Notes: generated by a model not told the origin, from the letters alone. A DNA stretch of 40,504 bases from Parasitella parasitica (GCA_025201805.1 MU619347.1:20677-61180), one strand, 5' to 3'; shown: positions 10,061-21,229, counted from the first letter of the stretch. Translations and numbers: made by a program.

Positions 10061-11976
10061 ACTTCAAATGTTCTTAATATTTGACTATTTATAATATTGC
10101 ACTCGGTAATACAAATCAACAATTGCATTTTGGTATGTTTATTTGGTTCTTTGATTGTGATGATTTATCTAGAGTCAGCAAGTCGCATCGCAAGATTGCT
10201 TTCATTATTTTGAGATCGCCACTATTTAATCATAAGGAAAATAACTGGACCCAAAAAATTACCTGTGCATTTATAGCCAAGATAAAGAGGTTGATTCATT
10301 TGTAAAACAATGTTTTAATTTAATAGGAGCCAATATATTCGGCTATAGTCCTTAATGCTTTCCATTAACGTAGCTTTTTGGCCAACCAGTTAGAATACAA
10401 TAAAACTAGACCACAACTTGACCGCTGTAGGCACCATATCTAACAATGTTCATCTCGAAGTCTACCAACTCTTGGTTACTGGCTTTAAAGCATCCCGAGT
10501 CATACTTTGCAGTTATTAAATGCCTTCAAGAGTACTTACTATCCCGCATGGCTAGTTCGCACACCTAAAAAAAAAAACCTGCAGTGGTAGATGCAGGATC
10601 TTCTCAAGTACATTCACGACTACAAAATACATTTTTTTTTTTTTTTTTGCAAATAATAAAGTTATTCAGTGATTAAAAATTTGCCACAGTGAGTGGTGTG
10701 TTTTGAAAGTTTAGTTCTAAATAGGGTTAAAATGGAACAAAAAGCTAGTCGAAGTATCAAATGGACCATGAAATCTTAGCCACAAAGGACTATAAAGCAA
10801 CAGTATCGACCAAAACATTGGTTTCTAGCTTTAGTACAATGGAGACAATATTATCAATGGAAAGGCAAAGTGTGGGGTAAACCAAGATGACATTTGGTGA
10901 CAGATAGGCTGCTTAAAAAGACAAGAGATAAAAAAATGGGTTTAATCTTCCGGTTCAGTCATGTACAGAGAGCAATTTGATAAATTATTACCATTTGTTG
11001 ACAACTAAATCTCTTTATATAAAATCGATACCAAAGTGAACAACAGTTAGGCAAATAAAAACGTAGTTACTAGTACACACCTATCTTTACTTTATTTTAT
11101 TACATTTCGACTTGGGAAAGGCTTAAGCATTCCTTTTGCCTTTTTTTCATGCATCTTTTTTAGCTGGATATTCCCGTTACTGGTATGTAATTCGTTTTAC
11201 AGATACTCCATATTCCTATGATCAATTATGTGCTAAAATCACTATGTTCTTTAGCCAGTGTATCACATTCTATCTTACGCATGATACCAAAAGGTTACTT
11301 CGGCAATTGGTAATGGTCGCTTTAAAAAAAACTTATGGTTGCACATATATCTATTTTGGAGAAATCAATAAAAGTTATCACTATAAGATAAAAAAAAGTC
11401 GATTTATGTTCAAAGAGCTGAATTGATGCCGATTCCTCGTTTGAGTTTTCTTCTGGTTGCTTATGATTAGTGTCAAATTGTAAACCGTTTCAAAAGCTAC
11501 AGTCTTTTTATGGTTTCTGAGAGAAGAGAAAGATCTCCCTAAGAATATTTCAAGTAGGAACAAGAAGTATTAAATACAATATCATAATAAAATGTTTCCT
11601 ATTCTTGGGTATTTTATAATATAGAAATGCGACGCTCTAATTATTTTACTTTTGATCAAACAGCCATTGTGCAGGAGCAATAGGTATTTTTAAATAAATC
11701 ATTATTTGGGTTCTTTATTATTCCATTTTTCAATACAATAAAACATCGTTATAAACACTATCGACATGCACATAATTGAGGTACCTAAAACTGAACAATT
11801 ACCAACGAGCCACAATAAAAATTGTTTGAATTTCATAACTGATAAATTATTCCAGATATATCCGTTAGATATGAGACATCTATAAGCTCAAATATTTAGA
11901 CAAGTCTATAGAACCGCATAGGTGTTTAGCAAAAAAAAAAAAAAATGGTTAAATTACAAAATCGTAAAGTATGAAG

Positions 11977-12008
11977 GTATCAAAGTATCAAAGTATCAAA
12001 GTATCAAA
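11977..12008. repeat. 8-bp tandem repeat, four exact copies
   Basis: GTATCAAA is repeated four times without change, inside the gene desert. A related GTATGAA precedes it. No function is apparent. Confidence 0.9.
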
Positions 12009-12249
12009 TTGCAAATATTAATAAGGCATCAAGTTGTACGTATCCGTCAAATTATGCATTCACACAATAGCAGTTTATCCCTGAATCTAAGTTTAAACCA
12101 GCCATTTCATTTTGTTTTCTCTTTTAATCATATGACTTTTCAAGAATCGTAGCATATTCAAGTAAATAAGAATCTCTATTTTTATAACTTCACAGTATCA
12201 TTTTTACATCTGTTGAGTTAAGTCAGTATATCCAATATCAAAGAAAAGA

Positions 12250-12340
12250 TATACAGTTGAGACTCGTTACAACAAACGGGTTGGTGTACAAAAATAGGTT
12301 TGATATAGTGAGTTGTCCCTTAATCAGAATTTGATGCTCT
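12250..12340. mobile_element. Possible pogo/Tigger-like terminal sequence
   Basis: CAGTTGAGACTCGTTACAAC followed by a block with TTTGATATAGTGAGTTG resembles the ends of pogo/Tigger elements, which typically begin CAG and contain repeated GTTATA-type half-sites. No transposase and no matching opposite end were found, so this would be a fragment or a MITE end. The call rests on resemblance alone. Confidence 0.3.
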
Positions 12341-13505
12341 ACAGTACAGTGCCTGGAACCTGGAATCTAATAGAGGCCTATTATGAAGCTTAATTTTTGT
12401 TTGTAAAATTACTCTCAACATCAATCTTTATCACACTATTTTACTTTCCATTATACATGTTTAGCATTAGAATTACAAAAAAAGGAACTTTTGAATTGAC
12501 AATAATCATTATAATAAGCAAAAATGGCGACAGAGCTTCTTTGTCAGCAACTTATGAACTATTCACAAATAGCAAGGGGTTATTACAGCAAAAATTGTTA
12601 TGCGCAGAGAATATATAGATAAAATCTGCTCAAAAAAATATATAACTTTATAAAAATAAAATCAGACACAAAAACCAACGACTTTATTGATAAGAAAATG
12701 CCATCTTTTTATACTGAATTATATCTATTATAACACTATTTGTCATCATGGTTAGACATTGCACTTGGTATGTAATATCAAGCTAATTACATGTTATATT
12801 GTACATTAATAGCTTATTCTTTGTCATTGTATTCATTAACTATTCTCTTCTGCTTCCGACTCGATGGGCCACACTTGTTTGATCATATTACTACAAAAAA
12901 AGGTATACTTGTTGTATCAAAATACTTGCTTCATAGAGCTGTGTCATGTACTAGAATTGATATTGACGTGATACCATCTCCAGATAGATGTTTTTTACAG
13001 CTTAAAAGTAAGAACTTTAGCTTTGTGTGCCATTTTTTGATTGATTTTTATAATCAAAAGTGCCTTGAAAACACCAGAAATAGTATCCATTGAGAAAAAA
13101 CTATATTATATATGATTTTGGTGCAATTTGAGCATGATTTTTTTTTCGATGCAAAATCACGGATTTTTTCAATTTTTTCCTTGTATCCACGCATCCAAAA
13201 TCATGGATTATGCATTACCCTCAATTTGGACCTCAAAAATGCAACTTTTTACTATGACATATATTGGAGGAAAATGATCGTAAAAGACCATTCCATGGTC
13301 TGAAAGACTGGCAATGCGTTTTGATTAAGCAAAACATTGATTTTTTCCACTTAGTCTGTTTTCGAGTTTTTTGGGAAGAATTCTATCCATAAGCATGCGG
13401 GGCATTATAAAGTAATACCATCGTGTAGAGCGTCCAAAAATACAGTTATTATCATAGACTGACAACCATGGTATGCATAGTATCAGCGGATGATATCTTG
13501 CCTCA

Positions 13506-13523
13506 AAAGAGTAATTTTGTTTT
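13506..13523. repeat. Target-site duplication, left copy of the LINE insertion
   Basis: AAAGAGTAATTTTGTTTT is identical to 14572-14589. The last four T residues merge with the poly-T run (the element's tail), so 14 bp are unambiguous and up to 18 bp are shared. Confidence 0.85.
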
Positions 13524-14571
13524 TTTTTTTTTTTTTAGGGAAATAATTGTTTATTAATTATTTCATTATTTTACGTCCTGCAACTGTACGCTAAGGCGAA
13601 GGGAGAAGCAAGAACAGGGTAAAGTAGTGCGGGTTCTAAATTTCTAAATGCAGATTTTCTTCGTGCTCAAGATAAGCGAGGGCTTTGTGGATGGAGGAGA
13701 GGACTTGTAGAGGAACAAATGGGATCTCAAGAAAAACGAAACGGTAATGGGCAGTCCATATGGCTTGGAGAACGACCGAGAACACTTGGTATACAGATAG
13801 CGAAGGGAAGGGGACAGAAGTAGTGCGAGTGATGTTTGTGCGAAGAGTTAAAATGTCGTAGTAGTGTAAGAAATTGAAATGGTCGAGAGTTGGATCGATG
13901 TAGTGAACGACAGCCGTGGTCCAAACAAGTATTTTCTGGGGACATGCGTACATAAAATGTTGATTGTTTTCGATGTGTGCTGGATTCCGACGAGAGTTGG
14001 GTTTGTGACAGAGTGGACAGTAAGGATCAAATATGTCTGGTTGAAATCCGTGGAGACGTTGTCGAGAGGATATTTTACGGTGAAGGAAGCGATACCAAGT
14101 GTTGCGAGCGTTGATCGGAATGCGGAGATGCCAAAACTGTTGCCATTTTGATGGAGATAAGATGGAATCTGGGGGAGTGAGAGATTTGGAAGGTAGAGAT
14201 TTGAAACCGGATGTTGTAGGGGAAGAGATTACGAAGGTAAAGGATTCTGTATTAAACTGAGAAGAGAGTTTAGAAAGTAAAAATGAGGAAAGAGGATCGG
14301 TGTTGGGTGGATAGTTGATGGTGGATGGGACCACTCGAGGGATGCGAGGAAGGAAGTTGAAAAGAACGAATTGATGAAAAGAGAGTTGGTTAGCTTGGAG
14401 AAGTTGTATGATTCGTTTGCTGAGAGATCGTTGTGAAAGATGGTCGGTGTCGTTAAATTCGAGATGAAGGTATTCGTTGTTGAAATGAAAAATGTCGAAG
14501 CCACGGAGTTTGCGGATTGTAGGATGTTGGGACAGGATGGTGGTAGAGGTGAGAAAGTTGTCGGGATCTGG
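13524..14571 (-). mobile_element. 5'-truncated LINE (non-LTR retrotransposon) with poly(A) tail
   Basis: The minus-strand open frame ends with a stop at 13636-13638 and contains the C-terminal end of a LINE polyprotein: WQQFWHLRIPINARNTWYRF, KISSRQRLH, then a zinc-binding module CPLC...HFMYAC (zf-RVT type, CX2C...HX4C). Endonuclease and reverse transcriptase domains are absent, so this is a dead-on-arrival 1.05-kb copy. A poly(A) tail (poly-T on the plus strand, to 13536) ends the element about 100 bp past the stop. Identical 14-18 bp direct repeats flank it on both sides, the expected scar of target-primed reverse transcription. The ten residues before PDPDNF come from the target site, not the element. 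The long intact frame suggests a recent insertion. Confidence 0.9.
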
Positions 14572-14589
14572 AAAGAGTAATTTTGTTTT
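14572..14589. repeat. Target-site duplication, right copy of the LINE insertion
   Basis: This is the direct repeat of 13506-13523. It marks the 5' (truncated) junction of the minus-strand LINE. Removing the element and one repeat restores a continuous target. Confidence 0.85.
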
Positions 14590-15617
14590 CGAATTATCCA
14601 AATGGAGTTTCTGAAAGAAGTTTTCCTTCCTGATTTTGGACGCATTAAATCTCCGCTATCAAGAAAAATGGTGTTTTTTACAGAAAGCATTAGCTTTGAG
14701 AAGCCATAGCTTACCTGATCCAAAAGAAAAACAAATGAAACTTAATTTATTTAAATAGTGTGCTTTTTGGCTTTCCAATGGTAGTACCTACATGTCTGTA
14801 TTTGGCCTGACGATCTCACGCTCCGATTTTGAAAAATACTTTCCCAAAAAAAGCCAGAAAAGTTGCTACCTTCATCTGATGTCAACTTCAAAAGTATAAA
14901 AAACTTGCTCTTAGCCATGCAAATATGTAATCAAGAAGTGACTTGTATCCTAATGCGTTGTTTTGCATTGCTGTTTTTTGTGTTTGAGATTGCTAAACAT
15001 TTTTCTTACAGTTTTTGTTTTTTTTTCTTACAATAACACACTGAAGTTCGCGTAGACCAAAAAAGAAAAAAAAAATCAGGCGCCTAAAATCTACGCTGGC
15101 TTTACAAAGACACACACTTTTGAACAATTCCAATATTGTGAAAAAGATGGCACAGGTTTGACTAGCTGTTCTACTGCGCAACTGGATATAGAGAACCCAG
15201 CTTGGTACTTGTCAGACAAGACCCTCTACACTAGAAGACGCCAGATCAACTGAAGGTGTAAGAAAGTGCCAGGAAAAAGGAAGCAATCTGCCACCAGGAT
15301 AGCATCTCCATTCATAAAAAATTATCTTTATAGAAATTTACGAGATATCACTAGGTCATCAATGTGTTTATTTTCAACCTTGCTCTCCGTTCCTGAATCC
15401 AATTAAAGGTTTTTGATCCAAAGTCAACAGACACACTTACACCGTACCCAGAATCACAGATGTTTGTCAATAGACAACCGTAACCTTTTTTAAAGACCAC
15501 CTTGAGCTTAAAAATATGATGTAGTTAGCTTGTTTCACAATACACTCTCTTTGTATTTTTACTACGAATGAAACAAAGCAATTATTCTTTTTCTCTAATT
15601 AAAACTTTTTTAGAGAG
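14590..15617. other. Intergenic, no gene recognised
   Basis: This is AT-rich sequence to the right of the LINE. Open frames are short and without family resemblance. It may be continuous with 13.0-13.5 kb across the insertion, as part of one older unclassified repeat or spacer. Confidence 0.4.
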
Positions 15618-16022
15618 TGGTCTGCCATAATTATAGATAGGAGATCATGGCAGTGTACTTCAATTGAAGATTGAAGATTGTCCAATGACGTGATGTGATT
15701 TACTTGTGTAAACTGGAGAATAAAGTCTCTGTTTCAAATCATGAAGGTTATTCCTGTAGTAACACATATCTGCAGGATAAAGGTTAAGGCACTGTCAGAT
15801 CAAAGATGGGTAGCCCTTGTTGTATAACCTTACATCGTACCCTGTCAAGTAGATTGTCGCTGTGAATTAGTCTTGTCAATTAGTAATCTAAATAAGTCGC
15901 CCGAACTTTATGTAGTCGTAAAAGGTATAAATAGCAGATGCAATTTCCATCTTAAATAAAATATCTTTTATTTTTCGTATCTCGTTAACCTCTGGTTTTA
16001 TTTTTTATACCCAACGAGACCA
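15618..16022 (+). mobile_element. Solo-LTR-like element, boundaries uncertain
   Basis: TGGTCT at 15618-15623 and AGACCA at 16017-16022 form a perfect 6-bp terminal inversion of the TG...CA type. Inside, a TATA box TATAAATA (15926-15933) is followed by AATAAA (15955-15960), the promoter-plus-polyadenylation layout of an LTR read on the plus strand. The right end sits exactly where LINE linker homology stops, consistent with insertion into that older element. No target-site duplication is seen. An alternative shorter element would run from TGTTGTATAA (about 15819) to TTATACCCAAC (about 16014). Confidence 0.45.
15926..15933 (+). promoter_or_regulatory. TATA box within the LTR-like element
   Basis: TATAAATA precedes AATAAA by 22 bp. 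It supports the LTR interpretation and its plus-strand orientation. Confidence 0.45.
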
Positions 16023-16830
16023 GTTTGTTGTTCAAGCGACAAACGACGATGGATATCCCGAGTTGTGTCTGAGGACAGCAGAATGGTTGCAGCGGGTGGG
16101 TCAGGGTCAGAGGGAACGTAGAGTTGATTATAGGTCCAATGGATGACCTCGACTTGCTCGTCGTGAGACGTCGTGAGGGCACCGGTTTCCTCGATGTGCA
16201 AAGGAGGGATCTCGCACTGGAACCCACGGACATCAGCCATACACTTGAAAACTCCTGCAGACTTCTCGTTGTTCTCTTGCCAATATTTAACTGCTTTCAA
16301 GACATCAATTTTTGCTTGTTCTTGCTGAAGCTTCCAATGAGGGCAGGAGCAGCGATACAATCCCAGTGTTCTTGTAATCTCTGTAATATCTCAGGATCCG
16401 GTTGCACTTTAATTGTAGCTTATGGTCAGTCCAATTATAGGGCATATACGTCTGCTGGATGCTCTTAACAGAGAGATGGGTGCTGGCAGAGCAGTAAATG
16501 TATTCAATGGTTTAACGGGAGCCGATGTTGCTCCAAAAGTAGGCTGTTTGGCGTCCTTAAAGCAATAAACAAAATGCGACCGAAGAAAGGACAGTCGTTT
16601 AGGGAACAATCTCTGGATTGTATCGTTGATAGTGTCATAGTTGAAATCACCTAATATGAAGATAAAAACATCCAAGGTTGTAAGTTGGTCAGTAAGGAGC
16701 GTATGTATAACGAGCTTCTCGAAGAATTGACGACGAGGGGCTCGGTGCGCTGGAGCATATGCGCCAAGAATAAAGGTTATTTTGCAAAATACTGGTGAAG
16801 ATGTACAGGCCATTGAAATAAATCAACGTC
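16015..16830 (-). pseudogene. LINE relic: APE-type endonuclease and linker segment
   Basis: Minus-strand reading from about 16790 gives ITFILGAYAPAHRAPRRQFF and FIFILGDFNYD, the conserved core of LINE apurinic-type endonuclease (the GDFN motif). A second frame, about 16360-16015, gives HWKLQQEQAKIDVLKAVKYW, EKSAGVFK and IPPLHIEETGAL, the region between endonuclease and reverse transcriptase in this kind of element. Frames change between the two parts and the frame is interrupted, so it is inactive. It breaks off at about 16020, against the LTR-like element. The reverse transcriptase core is missing here. Confidence 0.75.
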
Positions 16831-16832
16831 AA

Positions 16833-16838
<6 letters not shown>

Positions 16839-16874
<36 letters not shown>
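16839..16874. repeat. 36-nt poly-T tract
   Basis: This uninterrupted T run would be a poly(A) tail on the minus strand. It lies at the 5' edge of the endonuclease relic rather than at its 3' end, so it either belongs to a different minus-strand retroelement or is a junction artefact. Confidence 0.8.
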
Positions 16875-16877
<3 letters not shown>

Positions 16878-17084
16878 AGAATAAAGAACAAGTAGGGATA
16901 ATATTCTACCGAGAGAAAGGTGAAAATAACCTAATGAGTTAATTATTATAGTCTGTTATCTCTTCTTCCTCAATCTCAACCTCAACTTCGTCTAGAAAAA
17001 GGCTAGTAAGAGATTTGGCCAGTGAGAAAGTCAAATTGTTAAAGGTAAGATATTATAACTAAATTTCTTGACTGAATACTAAAT

Positions 17085-17486
17085 TGTACCTGTAAGTATC
17101 AGCCAAGGACTCAATCAAGATCGCTGGAATTAAAGGAACCTAGGTTCCCGTTTATTGGAGTTAGGAGAAACTATCAGAGATCTAAGGCATTATTAGATAA
17201 TCATGGACAGATAGATAAGAGAGGATATGCAGCTAGGTTTATTTGGACAAGGAAAAAGGGGGATTAGATAAGAAAGGTTGCTAAAGGAATGTGATGAGGA
17301 GATCTGACGAAGAAAAACTCTTCTTGATGGTCAAAATGGCTTCTATTTATACTTTTGCGAGCTATCTAGTTCACTGAAATATGAACTAGAATCTATCCAA
17401 TAAAGTAGATCAATTAGGTGATTATCTAGTGTGGATCAACAAAGTGATAATTATATCTTGGATCAGTTAGGCTTCCCTAACGTACA
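17085..17486 (-). mobile_element. Solo LTR of an LTR retrotransposon, minus orientation
   Basis: The 402-bp unit is bounded by TGTAC (17085-17089) and GTACA (17482-17486), a TG...CA terminal inversion. On the minus strand a TATAAATA box (17344-17351) lies at about one third of the length, followed by a CT-rich transcribed-looking segment, as expected for U3-R-U5. No internal gag-pol sequence flanks it, so it is a recombined solo LTR. It sits just upstream of the plus-strand LINE segment. Flanking 5-bp sequences (TAAAT and ATATA) do not match, so the exact ends or the age are uncertain. Confidence 0.6.
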
Positions 17487-17499
17487 ATATATTCCAGGA

Positions 17500-18810
17500 A
17501 GTTGCTCTAACGTTTCGGTTCTAATTAGTTTCTCAAAACAATTTTGATATTTCGCACATCTGGACCACTGCTGATGCCGAAGCTATCACATATCTTGGTT
17601 ACCCTTTGGTGCAATCCATTCAACAGAGACAATCCTTCTTCACTACTTTCATTCGCAATCTGCGCCTTGCCACAGACTTCCACTCTAGACGTGCTATCTC
17701 CTTATATGGTCGTGCTACCATTGTCAACTCGCTCATAGCCTCCAAGTGTTGGTCTATTCTCAGTGTCTTATCGGTTCCTCAAGCATTTCTCAACAACATT
17801 CGTTCAGTCATTATTTCCTTCATCAACACCAACATTACACCTGTTCTCAGTTGAGATCTTATGGTCACTACAAAACCGAGCGGTGGTCTTGGTGTCATCG
17901 ATATTTATGCACAACAGAAAGCTCTATACTATCGTTGGCTAGATCCTGTTCTTTTTGATCGCCCACATCCACCTGCTATTTCAAACTATGTGCGCGTTCA
18001 AATTCAGTATCAATTAGAAACTGAAGTTCTAGACATTGGTCTGCTGTTCCCAGTTGCTCGTTCTACGACTCCGTTTGGCGCTCTCACCTCCACAACCACG
18101 ATGCTCTTTCGAACAATGGATGCTATTCCACGGGTATTTTTTCTCCTCAAGATCGCAATTCTATTGAATGCCTCTTGCTCCCAATCTCTACTGTCATAGC
18201 GTCCACAACTGCCAGCTACAAACTCTCTCCCAAGCTGAAGGCCTTAAAGATCAGCGACATTTTTGAATTGCAGGTAATAACTGGGCTATTTCTAACACCC
18301 ACACCCATCGACCGAATACCTTGCGATCTTAAAATTGTCACCAGAAAGCTGTACAATGCACTGGCCCGGGCAGACTGTTTGTTTGCTCCTTTCTTTCGAG
18401 CTTGTCTTTAGTCTTCTTCTCTTAATCTTTACAACCAAGATGATCTTCCTCATATTCAAGCCATGTGAATTTTGCTTCCTTCCGCAAACATCTCGCCATC
18501 CAACCACACAATGATAATTTCGCGTTTAATCATGGAAGAACTCGGAGCTTCCGCACGATGGTTATTGAAGCTACAACACGCCGTTTGCCTACTACACAGG
18601 TTACATATTCTCTCCTCTGGAAACAGTTTTGGGCGCTTTTTTCTTAATCACACATAACGGAATGTCGTCTACAGACTCATACAAGGAAAAATTCCCCACC
18701 AAACTATTCCACTATCATTGTAACCCAGCCAACGATCCCCATTGCGCCCTTTGCCTCACAACGATGGAATCGACTGTATCATGGCAACACATTTAGCATA
18801 TCTGTCAAAT
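17500..18810 (+). pseudogene. LINE relic: downstream half of reverse transcriptase and zinc knuckle
   Basis: The plus-strand translation shows the stretch that follows the catalytic core in LINE polyproteins: AITYLGYPLVQSIQQRQSFF, RRAISLYGRATIVNSLIASK, then after one stop GGLGVIDIYAQQKALYYRWL. Further on, in shifting frames, come WKQFWALF and a damaged zinc module with CALC near 18750. It is clearly the same type of protein as the LINE end at 13.5-14.6 kb (WQQFWHL and RNTWYRF versus WKQFWAL and RNVVYRL) but diverged and interrupted by several stops and frameshifts. No poly(A) tail follows. Together with the endonuclease segment on the other strand it may be one rearranged element. Confidence 0.8.
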
Positions 18811-19193
18811 GTACCATATTAAATACCCATGATAACCACAAAAATTAAGTTCTATAACCTATACCCATTTTATCCATGAGGAGTGTTGCCTAGAGCAACG
18901 AAGGACAGTAGATTGATCATCTGTATCTGACTAAGTTGCCATTAGCAGAAGTGAGGATTGACACTATATCATAGTACGAGAATACATTTCGAGACATTCT
19001 GTGTAAGCAATTCTTAAATCAGTATATAAATAGTAGGGGACATACAACCATGTAAAACAGTTTTTGATTTTTTTTTTAAAGTTATAATATGCGTTATTAA
19101 TATTAGGCGTAGAATTTAGATAAATCTATCGCATCTCTTTTCTTTAAAAGTTAATGTTATTTAGGAGATATTATTATGTACATACAATTTAAA
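18811..19193. other. Intergenic, nothing recognised
   Basis: This is the spacer between the LINE relic and the 3' end of the kinase gene. It is AT-rich, with a T tract near 19069, and no coding frame is supported. Confidence 0.4.
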
Positions 19194-20604
19194 TTATCGA
19201 TGAATAGTTACTGTATTATACAAAATGGCATTACTAAGTCTAGTTTATATGAGTTTAGTAACTGTAACTTACCTGAATTAAATGATACAAAAGGGTCGTC
19301 ATCTTCATCTGTGACAGGAGGAGTGTTTGGAGCTATCTCTTGTTTGTTGTTATTATTATCAGCAAGCAAGTCAAAACTGACACTCTCTTTAAGACGATTG
19401 AAATGAATTGCGCGGATGGGGTTATCTTTGTTCGGTATAATGGGTGGTTTCATGTTGCGTAATAATGCAAAATTAATGGACTTGAAAAAGGAATGAGATT
19501 TGACCTCACTTGCGCCAGCGCGAGCTCCTAAACGTTTTCTTTCACTCTTACAAAGCAGTTGCTTGATGAAAGATTTGCAGTTACTGGATAATCCAGGACC
19601 ACGATAATACGGATTATTTGAGTAATCGGGAAATTCAATTGATTGGTTCAAAATGAGCTCAAACGTGTCATCTCGAGTTGGTCCTTTGAAAGGTGTATAA
19701 CCGCACTACAATTATTCAGGTTAATTCATCGACTAGTATTCAGCAGGTATATTTCTTTGATATTTTACAATCATTTCATATACTAGAATGCCCAATGTCC
19801 ACCAATCGACAGTGCTTGTGTGGCCACTTCCTCTTATCACTTCCGGTGCTAAATATTCTGTAATGTACGTACAGATACATTCAAATTAGCTCAAATGCAG
19901 TGTTTGAACAATGAAATAGTATACCTTCGGTTCCAACAAACGAATTTGTTCTCAGATTCATGCACGACCTTGTATCGAACAGAGGTTGTTTCTTCATCAT
20001 CATACAATTCAATGAGTTTGCAATTTGCGACGATTTACTTGCTTCTTACCGAAAATGGGGAATTGGGTCGTACAAGGGTTGGTGGAGCTGCAGAAGGTGA
20101 TTGTATAGATAGATCGAAATCTGATAACATCAAATGGCCAGATTCATGTAGCAAAATGTCTACCTTTGCATTTAGTATTTTGGTCTGGGCAATGAAATGT
20201 AACGAGGGCTTACTTTCTGGTTTCAAATCTCGAAATACAATGCCCATAAAGTGCAGGTATTCTAATGCTGCCACGACTTCAGCGGCATAAAACTTGGCTT
20301 CCTTTTCTTTTAATATTCTGCCGGGTCTGTTTTGGAGCGCTTTCGGTAAATGATCAGAATCCATTTTTCTTTTTTCGATTAATCGGAAATTCATACCTCG
20401 AAAAAACTCGCCACCAACGCAAAATTCCATGCAGAAATACAAATGTTGATTGCTTTGAAATGAGTGGTAGAGAGGTACGATAAAAGGATGATTTGCAGTT
20501 GATAATATAGCCTGCTCTGCCAAAGCTCGCTTGATTTTGTTTCTTTTAATCATTTCCTTTTTCGACAAGACTATGCATATATTAATTGAATTTGAAGGCG
20601 TGAG

Positions 20605-20658
<54 letters not shown>

Positions 20659-21112
20659 GCGCAAGAGATGTATTTCTTGTCTATAACGGCATACCTTTCA
20701 AAGCATATAGTTTTTTGGTTCCCTTGTGTTTAACAAGATAGACTTTCCCAACGTCACCTTTACCCAACAATCGAACTTTTTCAAAATCAGTTGGACCTAC
20801 TTGCACTGTGTCTTTGTGAAGTGAATAAGAAGATCTGAGCGATGGTCTTGGAGACGTTGGTGTCGAGTGTACTTGGTGTGGAGATGGTGACAGTGGGGCT
20901 GGTTCATCTAACGTGGAATGACTTGAACAGCTGCTGATGGTGCTCCTGTTAAAGAAGTCTGCTGTATCCGGAACTGATGCGACTCGTCTGAGCACATTAC
21001 TGTGTTCAACAGATGATATGGCGTCTAATGCTCTGTTGCTCAGTTTAACTTTGGCTTGAAATAGCTTATCTGGTTGGTAACAAGGTGCTGGCGAAGAGGG
21101 AAGAGAAGACAT
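19194..21112 (-). CDS. AGC protein kinase, nrc-2/KIN82/FPK1 (flippase kinase) family
   Basis: Eight exons: 20695-21112, 20397-20570, 20214-20339, 20050-20159, 19925-19991, 19769-19857, 19273-19705 and 19194-19210, all GT-AG and in phase, giving 477 residues. The kinase domain starts near residue 110. It has GKGDVG (nucleotide loop), ALK (Lys139), ALAEQAILS (alpha-C Glu), FRDLKPEN with catalytic Asp235, SDFDLS in place of DFG, SFVGTEEYLAPEV (activation segment), [13 protein letters not shown] and PFKG. The N-terminal 100 residues are Ser/Pro-rich and include RRVAS, a basophilic phosphorylation-type motif. DFD instead of DFG and the short insert before the activation loop are normal in this plant AGCVIII-like fungal group. 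Yeast homologues phosphorylate P4-ATPase lipid flippases; that role is inferred. The last exon adds only five residues. Confidence 0.92.
20606..20660. repeat. (GA)n plus poly-G tract in kinase intron 1
   Basis: About 42 nt of GA repeats are followed by a run of G (20649-20659). On the coding strand this is poly-C then CT repeats. It forms a pyrimidine-rich stretch in the 124-nt intron 20571-20694, before the acceptor at 20571. Confidence 0.9.
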
Positions 21113-21229
21113 GCTGAAAATGTAGGATGGGTTAAAAAGAAGAAGAAGAGGAAAAATTTATTTATTTCACTACCACTAGTAACAACAATTTGGAGTGTGG
21201 TTGCATTTGTTATGTGATTGGTTCTCCAT

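Larger units (their letters stand above)
10061..13505. other. 3.4-kb AT-rich gene desert
   Basis: Only short, low-complexity open frames occur here. Recognisable items are homopolymer tracts (A at about 10567-10576, T at 10632-10648), an 8-bp tandem repeat and a stretch resembling a pogo-type transposon end. The rest may be old transposon sequence decayed beyond recognition. Confidence 0.5.

Noticed and set aside
11977-12008. CRISPR-like array
   Set aside because: The units are directly adjacent 8-mers with no spacers, in a eukaryotic genome.
14229-14723. Second minus-strand open frame overlapping the LINE
   Set aside because: It is a shadow of the LINE reading frame with no family motifs; the zinc module and RNTWYRF motif are in the other frame.
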